NCBI GenBank assembly: GCA_021738385.1
Contig: JAIPCF010000028.1
Span: forward strand, 1-32,710
Reading direction: 5' to 3'
DNA length: 32,710 bases
DNA from: Sulfuritalea sp.
GTDB lineage: Bacteria; Pseudomonadota; Gammaproteobacteria; Burkholderiales; Rhodocyclaceae
The notes under the pieces are model-generated. The model worked only from the letters and a program-made list of their open reading frames with translations, was not told the DNA's origin and searched no databases. Within the stretch, counting starts at the first letter, position 1. Every line of letters starts with the position of its first letter. A program made the translations under genes and the position numbers. Of this stretch, positions 1-8,856 are shown piece after piece.

Positions 1-655
1 CGAGTGAATCCAGAATCGGCACGGCGGCAATCGCAAACCCCACGCGCGCACCTGCCAGACCGAAGAACTTGCCCAGGGAGCGCAGCACGATGACATTGCG
101 GGCGACATCAGTGCCGGCAACATCGGCAAGAGACGTCTCAGCTGGCTCGGCGTCTGCGAAAGCTTCGTCGACCACCAGCCAGCCCCCGCGTGTCTCCATC
201 TGCCGCGCCATGTCGAGCAGTTGCGGGCGCGAAAAACGCTCGCCGGTCGGGTTGTTGGGATTGCCGAGTACCACGGCATCCGCGTCTCGTGCTGTCGCGG
301 GCAACTCGGCCATGGAGCAGCGTCGCAGCTCATGCCCGGCCGCCTGCCAGGCCGCGGCGTATTCCCCGTAGCTGGGCTCCAGTACCGCAATCGCGCCGCA
401 AGGCCGCAGGCGCGGTAAAAGCTGAATGGCGGCTTGTGAGCCGGGCAAAGGCAAAACCGCTTTGGCGCCATGGTAGCGGCAGGCAATTTCAGCCAAGCCG
501 TCCTCGTCTTCCGGCAGCCGTTGCCAGACCGATGGCGCAATCGGTGGCACGGGATAGACGTAAGGTGAAATACCGGTGGACAAATCGGTCCAGTCTTCCA
601 ACGGTATGCCGTAGCGCGCTGCCGCAGCCATCAAACGCCCGCCGTGCTCAAGCAC
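1..655 (-). CDS. cobC: Threonine-phosphate decarboxylase (CobC/CobD-type aminotransferase), partial
   Basis: This is a PLP-dependent class I/II aminotransferase of the type that decarboxylates threonine phosphate to 1-aminopropan-2-yl phosphate, which becomes the aminopropanol arm of cobalamin. The 218 visible codons begin LEHGGRL after the start and include DLSTGI, the GNPNNPTG signature that contacts PLP, DEAFAD, and SLGKFFGLAG, whose lysine should bind PLP. The rest runs off the left edge of the window. I chose the GTG at 655 because the family normally starts M-L-E-H-G-G-R. It overlaps the stop of cbiB by 8 bases, which suggests translational coupling; an ATG at 631 is the alternative. 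Its position next to cbiB fits, because CbiB uses the product of this enzyme. Confidence 0.9.
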   Translation of the reverse strand, partial: MLEHGGRLMAAAARYGIPLEDWTDLSTGISPYVYPVPPIAPSVWQRLPEDEDGLAEIACRYHGAKAVLPLPGSQAAIQLLPRLRPCGAIAVLEPSYGEYAAAWQAAGHELRRCSMAELPATARDADAVVLGNPNNPTGERFSRPQLLDMARQMETRGGWLVVDEAFADAEPAETSLADVAGTDVARNVIVLRSLGKFFGLAGARVGFAIAAVPILDSL

Positions 656-1607
656 GGGAAGCCGCCACGGCCAGCAAGCCGGCACAAGCCAGCCACAACC
701 ACTGCCCACGCTCCACCAGTCCCAGCGCGGCACGAATATGCCCAATACTCGCCGTGTCGCCAGCGCCGACTTTGGGCCGCTGCTCCAGACGCCCGTGATA
801 AATCGCCGCACCGCCCAAGCGCACGGACAGCGCGCCGGCGCCCGCCGCGAGCACCGGACCCGCATTGGGGCTGCTCCAGCTCGCAGCCTGTTGTCGCCAG
901 CAGGAAAGTGCGGCGCGCGTATTTCCCAGCACCGCATAGGTCAAGGCCGTCAAGCGGGCGGGGATCAGATTCAGCAGATCATCAATTCGTGCTGCCGCCC
1001 AGCCAAAATACAAGCGCCGATCGTCGCGGTAGCCCCACATCGCATCGAGCGTATTGGCCAGACGAAACAGCACTGCGCCGGCGCCACCGGCAAGAAGAAA
1101 CCAGAATAGCGTGCCAAATACGGCGTCGTTGCCGTTTTCCAGAATCGATTCCACCGCCGCTCGCGAGACACCCTCCTCGTCAAGTGCCGAGGTATTGCGA
1201 GACACCATCCAGCCCACATGGATACGCGCCGATTCCAGATCATTCGCGGCAAGATCGGCCGCCACGCGTTCGCCATGCTGGCTCAGGCTGCGAGCACCGA
1301 GCGCCAGATAGAGCAGGACCACATCGGCGACCCAGCCCCAGGCCTGATGCCCCAGCCAGACGGCGAGTGCTGCGAAGGGCATTACCAACAGCGTCCAACC
1401 TGCCAGTCCGCGCAGGCGATTCCCCAAAGAGTGACCCGGCGCGCCGGAACGCAGTCGGCTCTCGACCCAGTCAGCGCAGCGACCAAAACCAACCAGGGGA
1501 TGAAAGTTACGCGGCTCACCCAGCCACCGGTCCAGAAATGTACCCGCCAGTGCCGCAGCGACATGCGACAGCTGCGGAAGCAACAGGGAAGGCGACAGCG
1601 GGGGCAT
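648..1607 (-). CDS. cbiB: Adenosylcobinamide-phosphate synthase CbiB/CobD
   Basis: This integral membrane enzyme attaches aminopropanol phosphate to adenosylcobyric acid. The protein is about 319 residues from the ATG at 1607, the usual family length. It shows the N-terminal signature DRWLGEPRNFHPLVGFG, several hydrophobic helices, the conserved block SRNTSALDEEGVSRAAVESI followed by NGNDAV, and the C-terminal AGAGALSVRLGGAAIYHG. The reading frame stays open to an upstream start at 1658, but that would overlap the divergent cobQ start at 1645, so 1607 is preferred. It lies head to head with cobQ with a 37-base gap and runs into cobC. A copy of the dispersed 26-bp repeat (749-774) encodes the segment PKVGAGDTASIG near the C-terminus. 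Confidence 0.93.
   Translation of the reverse strand: MPPLSPSLLLPQLSHVAAALAGTFLDRWLGEPRNFHPLVGFGRCADWVESRLRSGAPGHSLGNRLRGLAGWTLLVMPFAALAVWLGHQAWGWVADVVLLYLALGARSLSQHGERVAADLAANDLESARIHVGWMVSRNTSALDEEGVSRAAVESILENGNDAVFGTLFWFLLAGGAGAVLFRLANTLDAMWGYRDDRRLYFGWAAARIDDLLNLIPARLTALTYAVLGNTRAALSCWRQQAASWSSPNAGPVLAAGAGALSVRLGGAAIYHGRLEQRPKVGAGDTASIGHIRAALGLVERGQWLWLACAGLLAVAASRA
749..774 (-). repeat. Dispersed 26-bp repeat, copy 1 (inside cbiB)
   Basis: Read on the minus strand it matches the repeat consensus (core AGTCGGCGATGGCG, preceded by A residues and followed by ACGGCGA) at 23 of 26 positions. Here it is translated in the cbiB frame as KVGAGDTA. Confidence 0.7.
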
Positions 1608-1644
1608 GGGATAATCGGACAATGAAAGACATGGCATTTTAACG

Positions 1645-3186
1645 ATGGGCGAAAACAAATCCCTTGCGGCCCGCGCCCTGATGGTTCAAGGCTGCACCTC
1701 GGATGCCGGCAAAACCACGCTGGTAGCGGCGCTGTGTCGAATACTAAAGCGGCGCGGTGTCCATGTCGCGCCATTCAAGCCGCAGAACATGGCACTGAAT
1801 TCGGCGGTCACCGCCGACGGCGGCGAGATCGGCCGGGCCCAGGCACTGCAAGCGCTGGCGGCCGTCCTGCCGCCGCGTATCGATTTCAATCCGGTGCTGC
1901 TCAAACCCACCACCGACCAGCGCGCCCAGGTGATTATCCATGGCAAGGCACTGGATACCCTGAATGCGCGCGACTACCACGAGTACAAGCGCGTCGCCAT
2001 GCAGGCAGTGATGGATAGTTGGCAGCGGCTCAGCGACGAATTCGACTGCGTGCTGGTGGAGGGCGCCGGAAGCCCGGCAGAAATCAATTTGCGCGACCGT
2101 GATATTGCCAACATGGGCTTTGCCGAAGCCGCCGACATACCGGTGATTCTCGTCGCGGACATTGACCGCGGCGGCGTCTTTGCGCATCTGGTGGGCACAC
2201 TGGATTTGCTTTCGGAATCGGAGCAGGCTCGCATCAAGGGTTTCGTCATCAATCGTTTTCGCGGCGACATCGGCCTGCTTGAATCCGGCCTCGACTGGCT
2301 GGAGCAACGCACCGGCAAGCCGGTGCTGGGCGTGCTGCCCTATTTGCAAGGCCTGATGCTCGATGCAGAAGATGCCGTCGCCACCGAGACCATCGAGAAG
2401 ACAAGCACCCGTCTCAAGGTGGTGGCTGTCGTATATCCGCGCTGCTCGAACCACAATGATCTCGACCCGCTGCGCCTGCACCCCGAAGTGGATTTTGATT
2501 GGGTTGGACCTGGGCAATCCATTCCCGACTGCGATCTGATCGTGCTGCCGGGTTCCAAAGCCGTGCAGGCCGATTTGCGCTGGCTGCGCGAGCAGGGTCA
2601 CGAGGCGGCGATTCAGCGTCACCTGCGTTATGGCGGCAAGTTGATCGGCATCTGCGGCGGCTTTCAGATGCTGGGTCGCGAACTGCACGACAACCTGGGG
2701 CTGGAAGGCGCGCCCGGCAGTCGTCCCGGTCTCGGTCTGCTCGATTGCGAAACATCGCTGGAACCCGAAAAGCAGTTGCGCAATGTCACCGGCCAACTGC
2801 AGTTGCCGAACTCTCCGGCCATCAAAGGCTACGAAATTCATATGGGCGCGACATGCGGCGCCGCACTGAACCGGCCCGCCGTGATATTCGCCGACGGGCG
2901 CCAGGATGGTGCGCAATCGGCAGACGGTCAGATTTTTGCCAGCTATTGCCATGGCCTTTTCGACCATCCGCAAGCCCTCAGCGGTGTGCTGGCCTGGGCC
3001 GGAATGGCCTCACCATTGACGACAGATTTCGCGCTCCGACGCGAGGCCGATATCGAGCGACTCGCCGACGCGACAGAAGCGGCGCTTGATTGGGCCGTGC
3101 TCGACAAAATACTTGTTCCTGAGATTAAAACTGCGACAGACAAAGCAGCCAAGGCAAGCAAACCGATACCCATTGAGTTGTCATGA
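1645..3186 (+). CDS. cobQ: Cobyric acid synthase CobQ/CbiP
   Basis: This glutamine-dependent enzyme makes four amidations on adenosylcobyrinic acid a,c-diamide to give adenosylcobyric acid. The protein has 513 residues, a normal length. The N-terminal synthetase domain has the P-loop-like [10 protein letters not shown] (residues 16-25), [10 protein letters not shown] and [12 protein letters not shown]. The C-terminal class I glutaminase-like domain has [10 protein letters not shown] with the expected nucleophile Cys337, and [10 protein letters not shown] with His436. The ATG at 1645 is accepted although no strong ribosome binding site is visible. The gene diverges from cbiB/cobC and its TGA overlaps the ATG of the next gene. 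The last 30 or so residues are a lysine- and alanine-rich tail that does not look like part of the conserved fold. No cobalamin riboswitch fits in the 37-base divergent gap. Confidence 0.95.
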   Translation: MGENKSLAARALMVQGCTSDAGKTTLVAALCRILKRRGVHVAPFKPQNMALNSAVTADGGEIGRAQALQALAAVLPPRIDFNPVLLKPTTDQRAQVIIHGKALDTLNARDYHEYKRVAMQAVMDSWQRLSDEFDCVLVEGAGSPAEINLRDRDIANMGFAEAADIPVILVADIDRGGVFAHLVGTLDLLSESEQARIKGFVINRFRGDIGLLESGLDWLEQRTGKPVLGVLPYLQGLMLDAEDAVATETIEKTSTRLKVVAVVYPRCSNHNDLDPLRLHPEVDFDWVGPGQSIPDCDLIVLPGSKAVQADLRWLREQGHEAAIQRHLRYGGKLIGICGGFQMLGRELHDNLGLEGAPGSRPGLGLLDCETSLEPEKQLRNVTGQLQLPNSPAIKGYEIHMGATCGAALNRPAVIFADGRQDGAQSADGQIFASYCHGLFDHPQALSGVLAWAGMASPLTTDFALRREADIERLADATEAALDWAVLDKILVPEIKTATDKAAKASKPIPIELS

Positions 3187-4394
3187 CCAAAAAAACCCAT
3201 ATCCGGCCTGCCGACATTCGCGGCTATAGCCGTCTCGCGATTGACGCCACCATTGGCTTGACCGGTCTGGTCGAGACCATGCACCACAACATATCCCGAG
3301 CTCCCGTGCCCCTTGGTAAATACACCCAGGAACCCACACGTGGCATCACCGGCTTGGTCTACCGGACCATACAAGGCACGACACGGCTGGTCGGCAGCGG
3401 TATCGACTTGCTGCTGGGGCAACTGCTTCCGCTTCTCGACCGCGAACCGACGGACTCCTCAAGCCGGCGCGAAGCGGTGCTTGCTGCCCTCAATGGCGTT
3501 CTGGGCGATCATCTCGCCACCAGCGAAAACCCCCTGGCGATCCCGATGCAGTTGCGTCGCGATGGGCAAGCACTGAGCTTGAGCCCGCAAGAGCTTGCCA
3601 CCAGGATTCCGGATGCCAACGGCAATATTCTGTTGCTGGCTCACGGGCTGTGCATGAATGACTTGCAGTGGCACCGAAACGGTCACGACCACGGCAAGAT
3701 GCTGGCGAAAGAAGCCGGATCTACGCCGCTGTACCTGCACTACAACAGCGGCCTGCACGTATCGACCAATGGCCACGCCCTGGCCAACATGCTCGAAACC
3801 CTGCTATCCATCTGGCCCGTTCCGGTGGAAAAACTGGTGATCGTGGGCCACAGCATGGGAGGACTAGTCGCCCGCAGCGCCTGCCATTACGCCCAGCTCA
3901 AGCAGCATGACTGGTTGAAACATCTTCAACATATGGTATTTCTCGGTACCCCCCACCACGGCGCACCATTGGAGCGCGGCGGCAACTGGATAAATTTCAT
4001 TCTCGAGCTTAGCCCCTACACCGCCGCACTGGCCCGTCTGGCGAAGGTCCGCAGTGCTGGAATTACTGATCTTCGCCATGGCAGCGTCCTTGACGAGGAC
4101 TGGTTGCATGGCGATCGCTTCGCCCACAAGAAGAAGCACAAGCGCGTTCCGCTACCGGAAAACGTCGAGTGCTATGCCTTGGGCGTTACGCTGGCAAAAA
4201 CGCCGGGCAATCCAGGCGAATCGCTATTGGGCGACGGGCTGGTGCCTTTGCGTAGCGCCCTCGGTCAGCATGCCAACAAGAATCTCGATCTGAAAATTCC
4301 TGTTTCGCATCAGTGGTCGGGGTTTGGAATGAACCACATGGATCTGCTGGATAACGAAGGAGTTTCAAAACAATTGAAGAAATGGCTGGGCTGA
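3183..4394 (+). CDS. Alpha/beta hydrolase, lipase/PGAP1-like
   Basis: This is a 403-residue serine hydrolase with an alpha/beta hydrolase core in the second half. Visible elements are the oxyanion-region motif LLAHGLCMN near residue 155, the nucleophile elbow GHSMGG with Ser224, [14 protein letters not shown], a candidate acid Asp351 in LGDGLVPLR, and a candidate His385 in GMNHMDLL. These are the signs of lipases and esterases of the DUF676/PGAP1 kind. The first 130 residues carry no recognised motif, and there is no signal peptide, so a cytoplasmic or membrane-peripheral enzyme is likely. The start overlaps the stop of cobQ (ATGA), so the two should be co-translated although no metabolic link is obvious. 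The substrate is unknown. With fadD just downstream, an acyl ester or stored lipid is plausible but inferred. Confidence 0.85.
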   Translation: MTKKTHIRPADIRGYSRLAIDATIGLTGLVETMHHNISRAPVPLGKYTQEPTRGITGLVYRTIQGTTRLVGSGIDLLLGQLLPLLDREPTDSSSRREAVLAALNGVLGDHLATSENPLAIPMQLRRDGQALSLSPQELATRIPDANGNILLLAHGLCMNDLQWHRNGHDHGKMLAKEAGSTPLYLHYNSGLHVSTNGHALANMLETLLSIWPVPVEKLVIVGHSMGGLVARSACHYAQLKQHDWLKHLQHMVFLGTPHHGAPLERGGNWINFILELSPYTAALARLAKVRSAGITDLRHGSVLDEDWLHGDRFAHKKKHKRVPLPENVECYALGVTLAKTPGNPGESLLGDGLVPLRSALGQHANKNLDLKIPVSHQWSGFGMNHMDLLDNEGVSKQLKKWLG

Positions 4395-4431
4395 TTTGGA
4401 ATGAAGCACGGATAGAACTCAAAATCGCACC

Positions 4432-4450
4432 CAACATCGGCTTGATGTTG
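4432..4450. promoter_or_regulatory. Small inverted repeat ahead of fadD
   Basis: The arms CAACATC (4432-4438) and GATGTTG (4444-4450) are perfect complements around a 5-base loop. They sit in the 92-base gap between the hydrolase and fadD, about 36 bases before the fadD start, and just ahead of a TACAAT box at 4455-4460 that could be a -10 element. The repeat could be an operator for a fatty-acid regulator or a weak terminator. The sequence alone does not decide. Confidence 0.3.
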
Positions 4451-4486
4451 TGATTACAATAGAAAAAACTTCTGGAGACATTCATC

Positions 4487-6145
4487 ATGGAAAAGATCTG
4501 GCTTAGTAGCTATCAGGCAGGTGTACCCGCTGAAATCGATATCAACGAATTTCGCTCCATTGGCGATCTCTTCGATAAAAGCGTACAGAAATATGGCCCA
4601 CGCAAGGCCTATATCAACATGGACAAGGCGATTACCTACACCGAACTGGAACACCAGTCGGCGGCCTTTGGCGCCTACTGCCAGTCCGTGTTGAAATTGC
4701 AGAAAGGCGCCCGCATCGCGCTGATGATGCCCAACCTGCTGCAGTACCCGATCTGCCTCTATGGCGCCTTGCGCGCTGGCTACACGGTGGTGAACTGCAA
4801 TCCGCTTTATACCGAGCGCGAGCTTGAACATCAACTCAAGGACTCGGGGGCCGAGGCGATCGTCATCGTCGAGAACTTTGCCAGCGTACTGGACAAGGTC
4901 ATTGCCCGAACCCCGGTCAAGCATGTGCTGGTGACACAACTGGGCGACATGCTGGACTTCCCGAAGCGCATGATCGTCAACGTGGTGGTCAAGCACGTCA
5001 AGAAAATGGTCCCGGCGTGGAATCTGCCGAACGCCATCGAACTGCGCGACGCATTGATCGAGGGTGGCCGCCACCCCCTGCAGGCAGTCGAGACAGGCCA
5101 TGACGATCTCGCCTTCCTGCAGTACACCGGTGGCACCACTGGCGTATCCAAAGGTGCGATGCTGACTCACCGCAACATCATCGCCAATCTGCAGCAGGCC
5201 CACGCATGGATCAGGTCCTCACTGCGCGACGATGAGCTCATCATCACCGCTTTGCCGCTTTATCATATCTTCGCACTGACCGCGAATTGCCTGACTTTTT
5301 TCAAAATCGGCGCCACCAATCTGCTGATCACCAATCCGCGCGACATTCCCGGTTTCATCAAGGAAATCGGCAAATATCCGTTCTCGACGATTACGGGCGT
5401 CAATACACTGTTCAACGCCATGATCAACAACCCGGATTTCGCCAAGATCGACTTGAGCAAACTGCATCTGACGCTGGGTGGCGGCATGGCAGTACAGCGC
5501 GCAGTGGCCGAGCGCTGGAAACAGATTACCGGCGTGACACTGATTGAAGCCTATGGCCTTACCGAAACTTCACCTGCGGCCACCATGAATCCACTCGACA
5601 TTCCCGAATACAACGGCTGCATTGGCGTACCCATATCATCGACCGAAGTCGTGATTCGCGACGATGACGGCAAGGATCTGCCGCTGGGCGAGCCTGGCGA
5701 ATTATGTATTCGCGGACCGCAAGTAATGAAAGGCTACTGGAATCGCCCCGAGGAAACCGCCAAGGTCATCATGGCCGACGGTTTTCTGCGCACCGGCGAC
5801 GTGGCGGTGATGGACAGCAAGGGCTTCGTCAAGATTGTCGATCGCAAGAAAGACATGATTCTGGTCTCCGGCTTCAATGTCTATCCGAACGAGATCGAAG
5901 ACGTGCTCGCCATGCATCCAGGGGTGCTGGAATCCGCAGCCGTCGGCGTGCCGGATGAAAAAACCGGCGAAGCCATCAAGATATTCGTGGTCAAGAAAGA
6001 TCCGGATCTGACCGAAGCCTCGATTATCGAACACTGCCGCAAACAACTCACCGGCTATAAAGTTCCGCGACAGATTGCTTTCCGCACCGAACTGCCAAAG
6101 ACAAACGTTGGCAAGATTCTGCGCCGCGAGCTTCGCGACAAGTAA
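4487..6145 (+). CDS. fadD: Long-chain fatty acid-CoA ligase FadD
   Basis: This enzyme activates free fatty acids with ATP and CoA to acyl-CoA, the entry point for beta-oxidation or for re-esterification. The 552-residue protein has the ANL-superfamily motifs in order: P-loop [11 protein letters not shown] (213-223), the YGLTETSPA motif starting at residue 356, [42 protein letters not shown], and the C-terminal lysine in [11 protein letters not shown]. Length and motifs match proteobacterial FadD. The ATG at 4487 is preceded by GGAGA at a good distance. It is probably the start of its own transcript, followed closely by the PHA-system gene. Given the wax-ester genes 11 kb away, it may feed acyl-CoA to storage as well as to degradation, which is inference. 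Confidence 0.95.
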   Translation: MEKIWLSSYQAGVPAEIDINEFRSIGDLFDKSVQKYGPRKAYINMDKAITYTELEHQSAAFGAYCQSVLKLQKGARIALMMPNLLQYPICLYGALRAGYTVVNCNPLYTERELEHQLKDSGAEAIVIVENFASVLDKVIARTPVKHVLVTQLGDMLDFPKRMIVNVVVKHVKKMVPAWNLPNAIELRDALIEGGRHPLQAVETGHDDLAFLQYTGGTTGVSKGAMLTHRNIIANLQQAHAWIRSSLRDDELIITALPLYHIFALTANCLTFFKIGATNLLITNPRDIPGFIKEIGKYPFSTITGVNTLFNAMINNPDFAKIDLSKLHLTLGGGMAVQRAVAERWKQITGVTLIEAYGLTETSPAATMNPLDIPEYNGCIGVPISSTEVVIRDDDGKDLPLGEPGELCIRGPQVMKGYWNRPEETAKVIMADGFLRTGDVAVMDSKGFVKIVDRKKDMILVSGFNVYPNEIEDVLAMHPGVLESAAVGVPDEKTGEAIKIFVVKKDPDLTEASIIEHCRKQLTGYKVPRQIAFRTELPKTNVGKILRRELRDK

Positions 6146-6200
6146 CCCTGGCGCCAGTCAGCAAAGCGACTTTCACCACGCGCGAAGCGGAGATACGGAA

Positions 6201-6485
6201 TTGAGCGAAATACTGATTTGCCGTCCGCACGGCACGACACTCAAACGCGCCCGCAAGGGCGCCGAGCACATTGCTGAAGAACTCGGTGAGGAATTTGGCC
6301 TCGACCACGAATGGGACGGCAACACCCTGCGCTTTCAGCGCATGGGTGTCACCGGACATATCGACGTGAGCAAAAAGGAAGTCGAGATTTACGTCAAGCT
6401 CGGCTTTCTGCTCATCGCACTGCGCCCGCGCATTGAGCAGGAAATCAACCGTTTCTGCGACGAGAATTTCGGGCCGGTAGCTTAG
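6201..6485 (+). CDS. Polyhydroxyalkanoate system family protein (PHA_gran_rgn)
   Basis: This small protein of about 94 residues resembles the polyhydroxyalkanoic acid granule-region family. It opens SEILICRPHGTTLKRARKGAEH, continues with WDGNTLRFQRMGVTGHIDVSKKEVEI, and ends with VKLGFLLIALRPRIEQEI. The domain is mostly beta strand with a hydrophobic C-terminal helix. Its biochemical role is not established; family members occur beside PHA genes. I chose the TTG at 6201 because it is preceded by GGAG and makes the protein begin where the family begins. The reading frame stays open further upstream, but that stretch overlaps fadD in another frame and does not look like protein. It follows fadD by 55 bases and is probably co-transcribed. 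Confidence 0.78.
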   Translation: MSEILICRPHGTTLKRARKGAEHIAEELGEEFGLDHEWDGNTLRFQRMGVTGHIDVSKKEVEIYVKLGFLLIALRPRIEQEINRFCDENFGPVA

Positions 6486-6591
6486 TTTTCGCTGCCATTC
6501 GGAACTCGTGATTGGGATACACGCAACCTGTTACGGTGCGGTACCTATCCGGTCATTGGGGTTTAAACCTGACCTCAGTCGTGTCCGCTTA

Positions 6592-6623
6592 GTGCCCTTA
6601 TGTGCAACTCCACATAAGGGCAC
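6592..6623. terminator. 13-bp perfect hairpin between convergent genes
   Basis: The arms GTGCCCTTATGTG (6592-6604) and CACATAAGGGCAC (6611-6623) are perfect complements around the loop CAACTC. The hairpin lies between the PHA-system gene (rightward) and the dehydrogenase (leftward), where a shared terminator is expected. It lacks a clear run of T on either side, so a small non-autonomous repeat is an alternative. Confidence 0.45.
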
Positions 6624-6726
6624 ATTTGAGTCGTGACCGCTTCAGCAACTTTCATGGACATGACACGTAGTCTCCTGCGCCTCTGCAAGCGCATCGAATA
6701 TCAGTGACAACTTCGGACAATCAGGT

Positions 6727-7629
6727 CTATTTGAGGCGCCTGATCAGGCTCGACGTGTCCCATCGATTGCCGCCCATGGCCTGGATGTCGGCATAGAACT
6801 GGTCAACCAGCGCCGTCACCGGCAGGCGCGCACCGTTGCGTTTGGCTTCGTCGAGAACCAGGCCAAGGTCTTTGCGCATCCAGTCGACGGCAAAGCCGAA
6901 GTCGAACTTGTCGGCAACCATGGTGCTACCGCGATTGTCCATTTGCCAACTCTGCGCGGCGCCTTTGCCAATCACATCCAGTACCTGACTCATATCGAGC
7001 CCAGCCTTTTGACCAAAGGCGATGGCTTCGGAAAGTCCTTGCACCAGGCCGGCAATGGCAACCTGGTTGACCATCTTTGCCAGTTGCCCGGAACCGCTTT
7101 CGCCCAGACGTGTGAAAGCGCGCGCGAACGCCATGGCGACGGGTTTGGCAATGTCGAAAGCCGCCTGATCGCCGCCGCACATCACCGTCAACAAACCGTT
7201 TTGCGCGCCGGCCTGACCGCCGGATACCGGGGCATCGACAAATTGAAGCCCTTTTTCGATAGCGATCGCATACAGTTCGCGGGCCACGTTGGCCGAGGCC
7301 GTGGTGTGGTCCACCAAAAGAGTTCCCGGCTTCATGCCGCTGAAGGCACCATCTGCGCCGAGTACGATGGCGCGTAAATCGTCATCGTTGCCAACGCAGC
7401 AAAACACGATGTCGGCGTCTCTGGCGGCCAGCGCCGGTGTCGGCGCCGAGGCGCCGCCGAATTCGGCGACCCAGGCGGCTGCTTTCGCCGCGCTGCGGTT
7501 GTACACCGTGACATGATGTCCGGCCAGCGCCAGATGCCCGGCCATGGGAAAGCCCATGACGCCAAGGCCCAGAAAAGCGGTTCGACAGGGGGTAGCCGGT
7601 TCGTAGGTTTTAGCGTTGGTCGAGGACAT
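6727..7629 (-). CDS. 3-hydroxyisobutyrate dehydrogenase family NAD(P)-dependent reductase
   Basis: This is a 300-residue beta-hydroxyacid dehydrogenase of the 3-hydroxyisobutyrate/2-hydroxy-3-oxopropionate (tartronate semialdehyde) reductase group. The N-terminal Rossmann motif is FLGLGVMGFPMAGHL (residues 19-33), followed by VDHTTASAN and the substrate-binding signature FVDAPVSGGQAGAQNG. The catalytic lysine is Lys185 in GQLAKMVNQ. The length is normal. The ATG at 7629 follows AGGAAA at a good distance. It lies 30 bases downstream of the tautomerase remnant and is read in the same direction. The motifs do not fix the substrate among 3-hydroxyisobutyrate, tartronate semialdehyde and succinic semialdehyde. 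Confidence 0.87.
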   Translation of the reverse strand: MSSTNAKTYEPATPCRTAFLGLGVMGFPMAGHLALAGHHVTVYNRSAAKAAAWVAEFGGASAPTPALAARDADIVFCCVGNDDDLRAIVLGADGAFSGMKPGTLLVDHTTASANVARELYAIAIEKGLQFVDAPVSGGQAGAQNGLLTVMCGGDQAAFDIAKPVAMAFARAFTRLGESGSGQLAKMVNQVAIAGLVQGLSEAIAFGQKAGLDMSQVLDVIGKGAAQSWQMDNRGSTMVADKFDFGFAVDWMRKDLGLVLDEAKRNGARLPVTALVDQFYADIQAMGGNRWDTSSLIRRLK

Positions 7630-7659
7630 GATCGTTTCCTGAATGTTGAAGGATGAGTT

Positions 7660-8064
7660 TCAAATTGTAGCGTCGGCAGGGGCGAACTGCGCGAGGCCAT
7701 TCCCGAATGACCAATTCTCGCGCGCCGACTCCACCAGGCTGATGACGACGTCGCTGGCGCTAATGCCTGCGCCTGCTTCAATCCGGCTCGCGATGCCGGC
7801 ATACAGCGCACGTTTCATGTCCGCTGTTCTCCCGGGTGCGCAAGTAATTTGTATGAACACCACCTGTTCCGAATGCCGGATCCCGAGAAACTCGGGCGCG
7901 CAGACCAGATCTGCCGTTGCATCACGGGCAATGATCTGAAATCGATCGTCGAGCGGGACGTTGAAGGTTTCCACCATGGCCTGGTGAATGGACTCAGAAA
8001 TGAATTCGGTGGCTTGCGGTGTTATGGATGATAGGGGTTGGAGTGATTTGAAAACTGAAATCAC
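7660..8064 (-). pseudogene. Tautomerase-family protein with lost N-terminus
   Basis: Downstream of about residue 20 this is a clear member of the tautomerase superfamily. It has HQAMVETFNVPLDDRFQII, FLGIRHSEQVVFIQIT, AGRTADMKRALYAGIA and the C-terminal ESARENWSFGNG. Family members start M-P-(L/I)-V-R-I, and the proline exposed after Met removal is the catalytic base. That first strand is missing. The first ten codons of the open frame (8035-8064) lie inside a perfect 15-bp hairpin and read like random sequence. The likely history is that the hairpin element or a deletion replaced the 5' end. The remnant could still be translated from the ATG at 8064 or 7977, but it should not have the normal catalytic proline. 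Confidence 0.65.
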
Positions 8065-8072
8065 TCCAACCC
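8035..8072. repeat. 15-bp perfect hairpin at the broken 5' end of the tautomerase
   Basis: GGGTTGGAGTGATTT (8035-8049) and AAATCACTCCAACCC (8058-8072) pair perfectly around an 8-base loop. The structure overlaps the first codons of the tautomerase frame. It has no T-tract, so it is unlike a simple terminator. It could be a miniature repeat or an insertion footprint. Confidence 0.75.
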
Positions 8073-8262
8073 ATATTGTTTGTGCGAGCCGTGGAAACGC
8101 AGAGCAGGGCCCTCAATGAGCGCGACGTGAAGCGCCCATCCGCTGTCCGCTTCTGGCCCATCTGCGGCTTCCAACTTAGCCGCGACTCGCAACCCTATGA
8201 CATAGTGCGCTGCACCGAAGATTTTCAATCAAGAATTCCGGATGACCGAATTCTCTTCCGAC

Positions 8263-8622
8263 TCATTTGGCGTTTCTGGCTCGCACAATGGGTGGCACGT
8301 ACTTGACGGAAAACTTCCAGCCGTCGCCGGTATCGCTCAGGAGCAGCGTTTTCGAATGCGCTCCTTCTTCAAATACCGGCTCGGTGCCGATCAGTTCGAC
8401 CGCACCGATTCCCTTGATCACGCACGCACCCGGCAGTGTGGCAAACACGGATTCAGCCGCCACCAACAGGAAATGCCCTTCCCGCGATTCGGAACAGGAC
8501 ACGCCTCTCGGGATCGAACCGGGATCTCTTCTCCAGGCATCGCGCAAGGATTCAAGCGCCAGACTCAGTTCCTCGGTGACATTGACGGCAAGAACGACTT
8601 CACGCGACTTCACATGACTCAT
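8263..8622 (-). CDS. Hypothetical protein, 119 residues
   Basis: I do not recognise this family. From the ATG at 8622, which has GGAAG upstream at a normal distance, the frame gives 119 residues with no signal peptide or membrane segment. It begins with a beta-strand-like stretch (REVVLAVNVTEELSLALESL), has a single cysteine near the middle (GVSCSES) and another in GACVIKGIGAVELIG, and ends SVKYVPPIVRARNAK. The alternation of hydrophobic and charged residues looks like a folded alpha/beta protein rather than chance. It stands alone between two non-coding stretches and is read leftward like its neighbours, but the distances argue against an operon. Confidence 0.55.
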   Translation of the reverse strand: MSHVKSREVVLAVNVTEELSLALESLRDAWRRDPGSIPRGVSCSESREGHFLLVAAESVFATLPGACVIKGIGAVELIGTEPVFEEGAHSKTLLLSDTGDGWKFSVKYVPPIVRARNAK

Positions 8623-8798
8623 GCGGGCTTCCCTGCCTTTCCTCGTTGATCGCGGCAGACCCATGCCGAAAAGCAAATGCTACTTGGAAAAGACTGAAGC
8701 TCCAATGCAACCAAGGTAGCGCCCATCGGGATTGGCAGCGGGACCGACATGCGATGCCCGTCCGTAGCGGATATTTTCCAGGATCCTGGCGACTTGCC

Positions 8799-8824
8799 TC
8801 GCCGTCTTACCATCGCCGAGTTTT
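8799..8824 (-). repeat. Dispersed 26-bp repeat, copy 2 (intergenic)
   Basis: It matches the consensus at 22 of 26 positions when read on the minus strand. It lies in the 234-base gap between the hypothetical gene and ccdA. One minus frame through it reads TKLGDGKTARQVAR and stays open for about 56 codons between stops, but it has no start codon, so I do not call a gene. Confidence 0.65.
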
Positions 8825-8856
8825 GTCGCGCGCCTTTGAAAATGCCCGCGGCTGCG

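Noticed and set aside
1608-1644. A cobalamin riboswitch between cbiB and cobQ.
   Set aside because: The divergent gap is only 37 bases, far too short, and no B12-box sequence was seen near either start.
1744-2973. Long open frame of 409 codons antisense to cobQ.
   Set aside because: It is a shadow of a GC-rich gene with strong family motifs in the other strand, and it has no family pattern of its own.
8500-8540. A tRNA T-arm-like sequence (GGTTCGATCCC on the minus strand).
   Set aside because: It lies inside the 119-residue hypothetical gene, its T-stem has a mismatch, and no acceptor, D or anticodon arms can be drawn around it.
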